NCBI RefSeq assembly: GCF_014195325.1
Contig: NZ_JACIBK010000011.1
Coordinates: 124,001-188,000 of the forward strand
DNA from: Rhizobium sp. BK650
GTDB lineage: Bacteria > Pseudomonadota > Alphaproteobacteria > Rhizobiales > Rhizobiaceae
Reading direction: 5' to 3'
DNA length: 64,000 nucleotides
In this document: positions 33,054 to 40,577 of the stretch, one piece after another
How the letters are laid out: every line of letters begins with the position of its first letter
Numbering within the stretch: position 1 is the first letter of the stretch
Notes under the pieces: model-generated
What the model was told of the DNA's origin: nothing
The model's input: the letters and a program-made list of their open reading frames with translations, nothing else
Databases searched by the model: none
Program-made: the position numbers and the translations under genes

Positions 33054-34598
33054 ATGACCAGACTGAATCTCCTCCGCAATCTCTCGCTGGCCGGCTCGGC
33101 CCTGCTGCCGCTGATGTCAGCCGCGGCCGCCCCTGCCGCACCCGCCGGCATGGACAAGATCCAGAATATCGTCGTTATCTACGCCGAAAACCGCAGTTTC
33201 GATAACCTCTATGGCAGCTTCCCGGGCGCCAACGGTCTTTCCAATGTCAGCGAAAGCCAGGCTCGCCAGCTCGATCGTGACGGCGCGCCGCTCGCCGAAC
33301 TGCCGCCGGCCTGGGGCGGCCTGACGGGCAAGGGCGTTACGCCTGCCATCACAGAGGCGCAGTCCGCTCATCTGCCCAACGCCGTCTTCTCCATCGATGA
33401 TCCCAAAGGTTTTGCGCAGGCCGCGAATGTTATCACCCGCGACCTTTGGCACCGCTTCTACCAGGAGCAGATGCAGATCGATGGCGGCAAGAACGACAAA
33501 TTCGTCGCCTGGGCCGATTCCGGCAGCCTGGTCATGGGCCATTATGACGGCTCTATCCTGCCCATGTGGCAGGTCGCCAAGAAGTACGTGCTTGCCGACA
33601 ATTTCTTCCAGGGCGGCTTCGGCGGCTCCTTCTTCAACCATTTCCAGCTGATCTGCGCCTGTGCGCCCTACTATGCGGACGCGGACAAGAGCCCTGCCAA
33701 GCCTACCATCGCCAAAGTCGATGCTGACGGCATCTCGCTGACGCCTGCCGACAACAACCCGAAATCGGCTCTCGAAGGCGCGCCGAAATTCGTATCCGAC
33801 GGTAACCTCACGCCTGATTTCTACGCCGTCAATACGATGCAGCCGCCCTACCAGCCGAGCGCCAACGCCCCGGCCAAGGACGGCGATGCCGCCTATGCCG
33901 ACCCCTCGCAACCGAACACCCTGCCGCCGCAGCACGAGATCACAATCGGCGATCTCCTGTCGCTGAAGGGGGTCACCTGGGCATGGTATAGTGGTGCGTG
34001 GCAGGCTGCCCTTAATGGCAAGAATGCCACGCCGGTGCCGAACTTCCAGTTCCACCACCAGCCTTTCAACTACTTTGCCAATTTCGCGCCGGGCACGCCC
34101 GCCCGCGCCGAGCATCTGAAGGATGGCGGCCTTGGTGGCGAAGTGTTCATCAAGGATATCGATGACGGCAAGCTGCCGGCCGTTGCCTTCTATAAGCCGC
34201 AGGGCAACCTCAACGAACATGGCGGCTACGCCGATATTTCGAGCGGTGACCAGCATCTTGCCGATGTGATCTCGCACCTCGAAAAAAGCCCGCAATGGGG
34301 CCACATGCTCGTGGTCGTCACCTATGACGAAAACGGTGGCTTCTGGGATCACGTCGCGCCGCCGAAGGCCGACCGCTGGGGTCCGGGCAACCGCGTTCCC
34401 GCTTTCATCATCTCGCCCTACGCCAGGGGCGGCATGGTCGATCATACGCAGTACGACACAACTTCGATCCTGCGCCTGATCACCGCCCGCTACGATCTGC
34501 CGGTTCTGCCCGGCCTGCTCGCCCGCGACAAGGCGCTCATGCTCAACAACGAGCCGCCGATGGGCAATCTGACGACCGCCCTCGACCTGACGCGCTGA
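33054..34598 (+). CDS. Exported phosphoesterase (acid phosphatase/phospholipase C superfamily)
   Basis: A 514-aa protein with signal peptide (LLRNLSLAGSALLPLMSAAA). The catalytic core reads NIVVIYAENRSFDNLYGSFP, where the Asn-Arg-Ser-Phe-Asp block is the metal/nucleophile site of the AcpA/phospholipase C phosphoesterases; later NEHGGYADI, VVTYDENGGFWDHVAPP, GPGNRVPAFIISPYA and TTSILRLITARY are family motifs. GAGG nine bases before the ATG at 33054 supports this start over one 15 bases earlier. It would release phosphate from organic esters in the periplasm. Confidence 0.88.
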   Translation: MTRLNLLRNLSLAGSALLPLMSAAAAPAAPAGMDKIQNIVVIYAENRSFDNLYGSFPGANGLSNVSESQARQLDRDGAPLAELPPAWGGLTGKGVTPAITEAQSAHLPNAVFSIDDPKGFAQAANVITRDLWHRFYQEQMQIDGGKNDKFVAWADSGSLVMGHYDGSILPMWQVAKKYVLADNFFQGGFGGSFFNHFQLICACAPYYADADKSPAKPTIAKVDADGISLTPADNNPKSALEGAPKFVSDGNLTPDFYAVNTMQPPYQPSANAPAKDGDAAYADPSQPNTLPPQHEITIGDLLSLKGVTWAWYSGAWQAALNGKNATPVPNFQFHHQPFNYFANFAPGTPARAEHLKDGGLGGEVFIKDIDDGKLPAVAFYKPQGNLNEHGGYADISSGDQHLADVISHLEKSPQWGHMLVVVTYDENGGFWDHVAPPKADRWGPGNRVPAFIISPYARGGMVDHTQYDTTSILRLITARYDLPVLPGLLARDKALMLNNEPPMGNLTTALDLTR

Positions 34599-34610
34599 TC
34601 GTCAGGACAT

Positions 34611-34647
34611 GCAAGTCTTCTCCCCAGGCAATGGGGAGAAGACTTGC
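34611..34647. terminator. Long perfect hairpin after the phosphoesterase gene
   Basis: Sixteen bases (34611-34626, GCAAGTCTTCTCCCCA) are perfectly inverted at 34632-34647 around loop GGCAA. No T-run follows, so it may be a factor-dependent terminator or an intergenic palindrome rather than an intrinsic terminator. Confidence 0.55.
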
Positions 34648-34791
34648 TGCTTGTTGAACTTTATCCGTTCAGCCCGCACATCATCGCCTCTCTGTAGCGA
34701 TCTCCGACCGCAGAAGCGACGGCTTCGAGCACACGCTAAGTCAATAGGGTTTTTCGCTATTTTATCGAGTGTACAAACCGGCTTCTTATGA

Positions 34792-35238
34792 TCATGCCAG
34801 GTATTTCAGGTCGCCCCTCAGGCGATCCCCATTGCCCTCTGGCAATTTCGCCTCCAGAGCGGCATGCGTGCTTTCCCATATCGGCAGCGCCTTTTGCAGC
34901 ACTGCTCGCCCGTCATCCGTCAGGCGGAGCAGCCGGCCGCGCCGGTCCTTAGGGTTTGGAACCACATCGACATATCGTTTTCGCTGCAACGGCTTGAGTG
35001 CCGCCGTCAGCGTCGTCTGGTCCATAGCAAGAAGGTTTGCGACCGGTCCCATCGGTGGCGGCTCCGGCCGGTTCAAGGACATCAGCAGGGAGAATTGGCC
35101 GTTGGTAAGACCGACGGGCCGTAGCGCATCGTCGAACAGCCTTGCGAGTGCACGGGCGGCCCGCTGCACGTGCAGGCACAGGCAGGTATCCCGCACCAGA
35201 AGCGTCGTAGAAAAAGGAATCGTGATCACGTTTGACAT
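34792..35238 (-). CDS. MarR-family regulator
   Basis: A 148-aa winged-helix protein. The N-terminal segment VRDTCLCLHVQRAARALARL has two Cys in the first helix, where many MarR regulators sense oxidants. QFSLLMSLNRPEP, MDQTTLTAALKPLQRKRYVD and PKDRRGRLLRLTDDGR form the DNA-binding region. It is divergent from the DUF899 gene, separated by 90 bases containing the ATTGATATCAAT palindrome, so it probably represses the DUF899-DUF1579-VOC genes. Confidence 0.88.
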   Translation of the reverse strand: MSNVITIPFSTTLLVRDTCLCLHVQRAARALARLFDDALRPVGLTNGQFSLLMSLNRPEPPPMGPVANLLAMDQTTLTAALKPLQRKRYVDVVPNPKDRRGRLLRLTDDGRAVLQKALPIWESTHAALEAKLPEGNGDRLRGDLKYLA

Positions 35239-35249
35239 GGTCTATTTCT

Positions 35250-35261
35250 ATTGATATCAAT
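35250..35261. promoter_or_regulatory. MarR operator candidate
   Basis: ATTGATATCAAT is a perfect 12-bp palindrome, 12 bases upstream of the MarR ATG and 68 upstream of the DUF899 ATG. This is the expected type and place of a MarR site. Confidence 0.6.
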
Positions 35262-35328
35262 GTATTTAGTCAAGAAGAGGAGACTGCCCGCCGGAAAAAA
35301 CCGGCCGCGCTGGAGGAGGGCGCAGACC

Positions 35329-36072
35329 ATGTTGAACAAGGTGATTCAAAATCCCGTCGTTTCCCGCGAAGAATGGCTTGAGGCCCGCCGAGCTTTGCTC
35401 TTGAGAGAGAAAGAGGCGACCCATCTCAGAGACAAGGTAAATGCCGAGCGCATGGCTTTGCCATGGGTGAAAGTGGACAAGGACTACACCTTCGATACGC
35501 CGCAGGGGCCGAAATCGCTCGCCGACCTTTTCGATGGCCGCAGCCAGCTCATGGTTTATCACTTCATGTTCGGCCCTGAATGGGAAGCCGGCTGCCCGGG
35601 CTGCTCGTTCCTCGCCGATCATCTGGACGGCACGCTGCCTCACCTCAATCACCACGACGTTACCCTTGTTGCCGTCGCCCGCGCGCCGCTCGCCAAGATC
35701 GAGGCTTACAAGAAGCGCATGGGTTGGAAATTCCCCTGGGTTTCGTCCTTCGGCAGTGATTTCAACTTCGATTATCACGTATCTTTCACGCCTGAGGACC
35801 TTGCCAAAGATAAGGTCTTCTACAATTTCTCTCCGATAGCGCCCTCTGACGCCAACGACGAACTGCCGGGACTTTCCGCCTTTTATAAAAATGACAAGGG
35901 CGAAGTATTTCATACCTATTCGAGCTATGCCCGAGGCGCGGAAGAAATCCTCGGTACGCTGATGATCCTGGATCATGCCCCCAAAGGTCGCAATGAAGAC
36001 ACGACCATGGATTTCGTCAAGCGCCACGATGAATATGAGGAAGCGCCCCAGGCCTCGTCCTGCTGCCACTGA
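35329..36072 (+). CDS. DUF899 thioredoxin-fold protein
   Basis: A 247-aa protein of the DUF899 family. VSREEWLEARRALLLREKEA and TFDTPQGPKSLADLFDGRSQ precede GPEWEAGCPGCSFLADHLDG, in which CPGC is a thioredoxin-like redox motif. The C-terminal SSCCH is Cys-rich. Activity is undefined but a thiol-redox role is plausible. GGAGGAGGG eight bases upstream sets the ATG at 35329; the longer frame starts inside the MarR operator. It heads a likely operon with the DUF1579 gene 21 bases downstream. Confidence 0.85.
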   Translation: MLNKVIQNPVVSREEWLEARRALLLREKEATHLRDKVNAERMALPWVKVDKDYTFDTPQGPKSLADLFDGRSQLMVYHFMFGPEWEAGCPGCSFLADHLDGTLPHLNHHDVTLVAVARAPLAKIEAYKKRMGWKFPWVSSFGSDFNFDYHVSFTPEDLAKDKVFYNFSPIAPSDANDELPGLSAFYKNDKGEVFHTYSSYARGAEEILGTLMILDHAPKGRNEDTTMDFVKRHDEYEEAPQASSCCH

Positions 36073-36093
36073 CATCGCCCTGAGGAGAGGAAG

Positions 36094-36558
36094 ATGAAGA
36101 CCGCAGAGGTGCTGAAGGAGCATGCCTTCCTGGAGAGAATGGTCGGCCACTGGACCGTCGCCGCTTCAGACATGACCGGCGACAAGCCTTGGCAGGAGAC
36201 CGTGCGCTCCCTGCAAGGAATCTGGTTCGTTGCCGAAGGCAGTGGTGAGATGACGGATGGTAAGCACGCCACCACAATGCTCACCCTCGGCTATGATTCG
36301 AGCAAGGGCAAGTATGTCGGCAGCTGGATCGGCTCGATGATGGACTACATGTGGACCTACGAGGGCGAGGTCGAGCCCTCGGGCAACGTCCTTTCGCTCT
36401 ACACCCGGGGACCGGCCTTCGAAGGCGACGGCCTTGCCGACTATCGCGAGCAGATCACCTTCCTCGGCGACAACGCCAGAACCTTCACATCGAGCGTCAA
36501 GGAAGCTGACGGCGCCTGGAAGCAGTTCATGGAAATCAAATATACCCGCCACGGCTGA
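36094..36558 (+). CDS. DUF1579 protein
   Basis: A 154-aa single-domain protein of the DUF1579 family: LKEHAFLERMVGHWTVAASD, SLQGIWFVAEGSGEM, TMLTLGYDSSKGKYVGSWI and SSVKEADGAWKQFMEIKYTR. No signal peptide or catalytic motif is evident. In rhizobia DUF1579, DUF899 and VOC proteins are often neighbours, as here, and share a regulator. The start has AGGAG just upstream. Confidence 0.85.
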   Translation: MKTAEVLKEHAFLERMVGHWTVAASDMTGDKPWQETVRSLQGIWFVAEGSGEMTDGKHATTMLTLGYDSSKGKYVGSWIGSMMDYMWTYEGEVEPSGNVLSLYTRGPAFEGDGLADYREQITFLGDNARTFTSSVKEADGAWKQFMEIKYTRHG

Positions 36559-36578
36559 AATCGCCGGGGCATATCAAA

Positions 36579-36630
36579 GGAATTCCGGCAAAAGCGCGAG
36601 AGCGATTTTGCGTCCGGAATTGCGTAATAG
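36579..36630. repeat. Copy of a rhizobial intergenic repeat (shared with 62655-62760)
   Basis: GGAATTCCGGCAAAAGCGCG and TTTTGCGTCCGGAATTGCGT match the complement of the element at 62700-62760. It fills the 111-base gap between the DUF1579 and VOC genes. Confidence 0.55.
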
Positions 36631-36669
36631 CAGAGAGACAGAACTCAAGCGTGGACCGAGGAGGACACG

Positions 36670-37446
36670 ATGTCCAATACGCATGGCAAGTTCATATGGT
36701 GCGAACTGATGACGCCGGATCCGGATGCGGCGGCGAAATTTTATGGCTCCGTCGTCGGCTGGACGTCGAGCAAGATGCCCGCGGCAGACCAGCCGGAATA
36801 CACCATTTTTGAGGCAAACGGCGTTAGGGTCGCCGGTATGATGCCCTTCCCGGCAGAGCTGGAAGGTCAGGGGATTCCGCCGAACTGGACCGGTTATGTC
36901 GCAGTCGACGACGTCGATCAGTCAGCGCGCGACTTCGCCGCAAATGGCGGCACCGTCCGCCGCCAGCCGGCAGATATTCCGGGCATCGGCCGCTTTGCGG
37001 TCGTGGCCGATCCTGACGGAGCTGTACTTTGCATCATGACGACGGTGCCGATGGAAAATCCGCCGCCGGACTTGCCTTCCGACACGCCCGGCCATGTCGC
37101 CTGGCGCGAGCTCTATGCCAATGATGGCGCCAAAGCCTTCGATTTCTATTCCAGGCTCTTCGGCTGGACGAAGGATCACGACTTCGACATGGGGCCGATG
37201 GGTGTCTACCATATCTTCGCCGAACACGGAAAGCAGACCGGCGGCATGATGACCCGCCCGCCCGAAGTCGGCATGGCCTTCTGGTCCTACTATTTCACCG
37301 TGCCGGCGCTCGATGCCGCCATCGAACGGGTCAATGCCGGCGGCGGCAAGGTCGTCAACGGTCCCATGGAAGTCCCCGGCGGCTGGGTCTGTCAGGCGGT
37401 GGATCCGCAAGGCGCCTATTTCTGCCTCTCGGCGGGCAAGCGGTAG
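36670..37446 (+). CDS. VOC-family protein (two glyoxalase-like domains)
   Basis: A 258-aa protein with two vicinal-oxygen-chelate domains. The first (about 5-125): FIWCELMTPDPDAAAKFYGS, GYVAVDDVDQSARDFAANGG, GIGRFAVVADPDGAVLCIMT. The second (about 135-255): VAWRELYANDGAKAFDFYSR, YYFTVPALDAAIERVNAGGG, VCQAVDPQGAYFCL. These are PhnB/hydroxylase-like and used in antibiotic or aldehyde handling. The substrate is unknown. GAGGAC precedes the ATG. It lies last in the DUF899-DUF1579 group, after the repeat. Confidence 0.88.
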   Translation: MSNTHGKFIWCELMTPDPDAAAKFYGSVVGWTSSKMPAADQPEYTIFEANGVRVAGMMPFPAELEGQGIPPNWTGYVAVDDVDQSARDFAANGGTVRRQPADIPGIGRFAVVADPDGAVLCIMTTVPMENPPPDLPSDTPGHVAWRELYANDGAKAFDFYSRLFGWTKDHDFDMGPMGVYHIFAEHGKQTGGMMTRPPEVGMAFWSYYFTVPALDAAIERVNAGGGKVVNGPMEVPGGWVCQAVDPQGAYFCLSAGKR

Positions 37447-37528
37447 GCCGCAGAATAGGGTGCGCATGCATGTCGCGCTTCTGCGTTCCTGAAAGGGCAG
37501 GAACGAAGATTTTGATTGTGTGCCGCGT

Positions 37529-37687
37529 GGCCCCTCATCTGCCTGCCGGCATCTGACCGGGGGTCGAGCCACGGGTCTCGACCCGTCCTTCGGACCCCCG
37601 CTGGGGAGAAGGGACTCTGCTGAGCCCTCGCATTCTTGCCTTCTCCCCAGCGGGGAGAAGGTGGCCCGAAGGGTCGGAAGAAGGGGC
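37529..37687. repeat. RIME-like rhizobial mosaic element
   Basis: A 159-base element with ends GGCCCCTCATCTGCCTGCCG and GTGGCCCGAAGGGTCGG, the recognisable RIME ends, and two internal palindromes: GGGTCGAG/CTCGACCC (37561-37568, 37577-37584) and CCTTCTCCCC/GGGGAGAAGG (37639-37648, 37652-37661). This Rhizobium-specific intergenic mosaic element occupies the gap between the VOC and ABC-F genes. Confidence 0.75.
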
Positions 37688-37730
37688 TACATGGCACGCC
37701 GGAAGACGAACTCTAGTCCGCAAGCTCCCA

Positions 37731-39254
37731 TTACCCAGCCCCTACACTTGCAAAGAACCCTTCCGGGCTCTCAACCTCCACCAGCTTCTTCCGCTCGATC
37801 AGCCAGAAGCGGTTGCCGACGGCGCGCACGAAGCTGCGATCGTGGGAGACGAGCAGGCAGCTCGCCTCATGCGCCATCAGCTCGCTTTCCAGCGCCTCCT
37901 GCCCCTCGATGTCGAGATGGTTGGTAGGCTCGTCGAGTAGGTAGAAATTCGGCTGCGTCAGCCTGAGCACCAGCATGCCGAGCCGCGCTTTTTGCCCGCC
38001 GGAGAGCAGCTTCACCGGCTTGCCCTGCATCTCGATCGTCATGCCGGCGCCGGCGAGCAGCGAGCGCGCCCGCTGGTCGCCGACATCGAAGCGACGGATG
38101 ATCGTCTGCAACGGCGTGTCGGCATCACTGAGATCGGCAAGCAATTGGTCGCCATAGCCGAGCACCAGTGATGGCGTGGCCTTGATGCCAGCCTTTGCCG
38201 TTTCGGGCTCGGCGATTGCTGTTCTCAGCATGGAGACGAGCCGCGACTTGCCGGCGCCGTTGAGGCCGAGCAGCACGATGCGGTCGCCCTGACAAATGAA
38301 CTGCTTTCCCGTGCGAAAAAGCAGGGTGCCGTCAGGTGTTACGACCTCCGCATCCTCGAGCGTCACCAGAACCTTGGCATGCGTGCCGCGATTGGCAAGG
38401 CGGATTGCGCCCGCTGACCGCTCCAGATGCGCGGGCTTGGCAGCCTCTTCCAGCTTCTCCGCGCGCTGCTTCAGCTGCTTCGTTTTGACCACCAACAGGT
38501 CGCTGCCCGAATTGATGCCGATATTGTTGAGCTTTGCCGCCTGCTTGCGAAGCTGCTCGACCGTCTTCATGTCCTTCTCATAGCGCCGCGCGTCTGACGC
38601 GTCCGCCTCGTCGAGGGCGGCGCGCGCTCGGCTGTAGGGCAGAGAAAAGACCAGCGATTGCTGCGGACGCAGGAAGAGCGTCCGGTTGGTTGTCGCATCG
38701 AGAAAGGCGCGGTCGTGGCTGGAGATGATGACGGGCGTATCGCGCGGCAGCATGTTCAGCCAGTTTTCGAGCTGCGCGATCTTTTCAAGATCGAGATGGT
38801 TGGTCGGCTCGTCGAGCAGCAGCACATCGGGTTCGTTCACCCATGTGCGGGCAATCAACGCCAGCCGTTGCCAGCCGCCGCTAAGCTGCTGAAGCGGCCG
38901 CTCGCGCAGCGCCTCGGGCACTTCGAGCGATTCCAGTACCACATCCGCACGCCAGCTTTCGCTGTCGGCCTGGTCGGGAGGAAGTGCGTGCAGGATGGCG
39001 TCCCGGAATGTGGCGTCGAGGAGCGCTGACGGCACGTTCTGCTCCACATGGCCGATAGTGAGCCCGCGCGCCCTGGTGATCTCGCCTTCGGTCGGCGCCA
39101 GCGCCCCTGTCATGAGCCTGAGCAGGGTGGATTTGCCACGCCCGTTTGCCGCTACGAGGCCGATACGGTCACCGGCATTGACGACGAGGTTGAGCTTCGA
39201 AAACAGCGGCGCGGACAGAACGATGCCGAGATTGCGGATATTGATGAGGGTCAT
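37731..39254 (-). CDS. ABC-F family ATPase
   Basis: A 507-aa soluble protein with two ABC cassettes and no membrane part. The first has Walker A GLVAANGRGKSTLLRL, signature LSGGWQRLALI and LLLDEPTNHLDLEK; the second has GLNGAGKSRLVSML, LSGGQKARLGMLV and LLDEPTNHLDIEG. The linker (about 225-290) is Lys/Gln-rich (EQLRKQAAKLNN, TKQLKQRAEKLEEA). ABC-F proteins act on the ribosome, in translation rescue or antibiotic protection. Which subfamily this is cannot be decided by eye. Confidence 0.9.
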   Translation of the reverse strand: MTLINIRNLGIVLSAPLFSKLNLVVNAGDRIGLVAANGRGKSTLLRLMTGALAPTEGEITRARGLTIGHVEQNVPSALLDATFRDAILHALPPDQADSESWRADVVLESLEVPEALRERPLQQLSGGWQRLALIARTWVNEPDVLLLDEPTNHLDLEKIAQLENWLNMLPRDTPVIISSHDRAFLDATTNRTLFLRPQQSLVFSLPYSRARAALDEADASDARRYEKDMKTVEQLRKQAAKLNNIGINSGSDLLVVKTKQLKQRAEKLEEAAKPAHLERSAGAIRLANRGTHAKVLVTLEDAEVVTPDGTLLFRTGKQFICQGDRIVLLGLNGAGKSRLVSMLRTAIAEPETAKAGIKATPSLVLGYGDQLLADLSDADTPLQTIIRRFDVGDQRARSLLAGAGMTIEMQGKPVKLLSGGQKARLGMLVLRLTQPNFYLLDEPTNHLDIEGQEALESELMAHEASCLLVSHDRSFVRAVGNRFWLIERKKLVEVESPEGFFASVGAG

Positions 39255-39646
39255 GATCTGATCCTGGTCTTGCCAGGCGAACGCACTTGTCCGGGGCTCC
39301 AGCCATCGACGGAAAAGTGCGCTATGCCTTGCGGATTGGAAAATGCATACAGCTTGGACGCTGAACGTTCAGGCGCAGCAATGCCACAAGGGGCAGACCA
39401 GGAAGAGATTTTGAGAAACGGCCTCTGGTCAGCCCTGCAAACGCATCTGCAGGGCGTTGACTGGGCCACGCTGGCGATGATGCCGGAAATAGATATTCAC
39501 GCGCAGCCCTCCTTTCTTTCTCAAGTGTAGGATTGAAATACCATTGCTTGCCGCCGCAGACAAGGGATTGCGGACAGGGATCGCGGTGGCGCCGGACGCA
39601 GGCAAATGCTATGAACAACCATCATCATCCGGATCGGGGGCGAGGG
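39255..39646. other. Gap before the GNAT gene, possible short reading frame
   Basis: A 392-base gap. A short plus-strand frame (39324-39530, 68 codons, starting MPCGLENAYSLDAERSGAAM) has GGAAAA seven bases upstream of its ATG, but its composition and lack of any known motif make it doubtful. Otherwise I see no repeat or RNA gene here. Confidence 0.3.
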
Positions 39647-40150
39647 ATGATTTCTCTTTCCAGGGCAGCTAGCACAGAGGATTTCATCATCATCGCCGGT
39701 TTCTGCGAGGCGCTCGGCGCGCTGGACGTGGAACTCGGACGCGACCATGGCATCCCTGCAGAGACTGTCATGGCGCTTTTCCATGGCGAAACGCACGAAA
39801 GCCTCGCTCGGAAATACGACTCCGACGACGCGATGATGTTTCTCGCCAGATGGGAAGGCGCGCCGGCCGGCTGCATCGCGCTTGCGCCGTTCGAGGGGGA
39901 TGCGATGGAGATCCACAAGTTCTACGTGGACCCCACCTTTCGCGGCCGGGGCATCGGTAATCTGCTGATGCAAAGGGTGTTCGATGAGGCGAAAAGAAGC
40001 AGACGGTCCACTATGCTCGTCAATACCGCCGCCTATCTGAAAAGCGCAGTCTCCCTTTACGAAGCCTTCGGCTTCGTCCATTGCCCGCCTTTTCATGAGG
40101 TTCCAGCCGAAATCAGTCACACCGAAGTCTTCATGTCGCGGCCTCTTTGA
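39647..40150 (+). CDS. GNAT-family N-acetyltransferase
   Basis: A 167-aa acetyltransferase. AGCIALAPFEGDAMEIHKFY is the core beta-hairpin, VDPTFRGRGIGNLLM is the acetyl-CoA pyrophosphate loop (Q/RxxGxG/A form) and VSLYEAFGFVHCPPF the final strand/helix. Substrate unknown. The start is placed at 39647 after GGGGGCGAGGG; an ATG at 39611 adding MNNHHHPDRGRG is also possible. It appears to be a single-gene unit. Confidence 0.82.
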   Translation: MISLSRAASTEDFIIIAGFCEALGALDVELGRDHGIPAETVMALFHGETHESLARKYDSDDAMMFLARWEGAPAGCIALAPFEGDAMEIHKFYVDPTFRGRGIGNLLMQRVFDEAKRSRRSTMLVNTAAYLKSAVSLYEAFGFVHCPPFHEVPAEISHTEVFMSRPL

Positions 40151-40268
40151 TCTCACCTGGATTCCTGACGTGTTACGCCCGCCAGTTGCCGCTCGGTTGC
40201 GCAGCACGGTGTGATCTTATAAGCGGCTGTCGACAGACTGAGACAATTCCTGATCGAGGGCGAGTACA

Positions 40269-40571
40269 ATGGCGGGTGGTGACGACGAATATGTTTATGA
40301 CGAGGTGACAGGCGAATGGCGCCCGGCCTCCGAAATGGCGGCAGCCGCACAGGCCGCGTCCGAGGTTCGCGATGCCTCGGGAAATGTGTTGAAGGACGGT
40401 GATTCTGTTACGCTCGTCAAGGACCTGAAGGTCAAGGGCGCCAACCAGACCCTGAAGCAGGGTACGGTCATCCGCTCGATCCGCCTGACGGACAATCCGG
40501 AAGAGATCGACTGCCGCCACGATACGATCAAGGGCCTCGTCCTGCGCACGGAATTTGTTCGCAAGCGCTAA
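40269..40571 (+). CDS. PhnA-like (YjdM) protein lacking the zinc ribbon
   Basis: A 100-aa protein with the PhnA/YjdM C-terminal domain: VRDASGNVLKDGDSVTLVKD, LKVKGANQTLKQGTVIRSIR and DCRHDTIKGLVLRTEFVRKR. In E. coli YjdM an N-terminal zinc ribbon has two CxxC pairs; here the equivalent positions (EYVYDEVTGEWRPASEM) have no Cys. Annotation as a phosphonate gene is by family tradition only. GAGGGCGAG precedes the ATG. Confidence 0.85.
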   Translation: MAGGDDEYVYDEVTGEWRPASEMAAAAQAASEVRDASGNVLKDGDSVTLVKDLKVKGANQTLKQGTVIRSIRLTDNPEEIDCRHDTIKGLVLRTEFVRKR

Positions 40572-40577
40572 GGCGGC

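Noticed and set aside
33117..34445. A long minus-strand open frame antisense to the phosphoesterase
   Set aside because: It lies wholly inside a gene with complete family motifs; such frames arise from third-position GC bias and its protein has no recognisable domain or ribosome site.
39324..39530. A 68-codon frame with a fair ribosome site
   Set aside because: No family motif and unremarkable composition; recorded as a doubtful frame in the gap entry.
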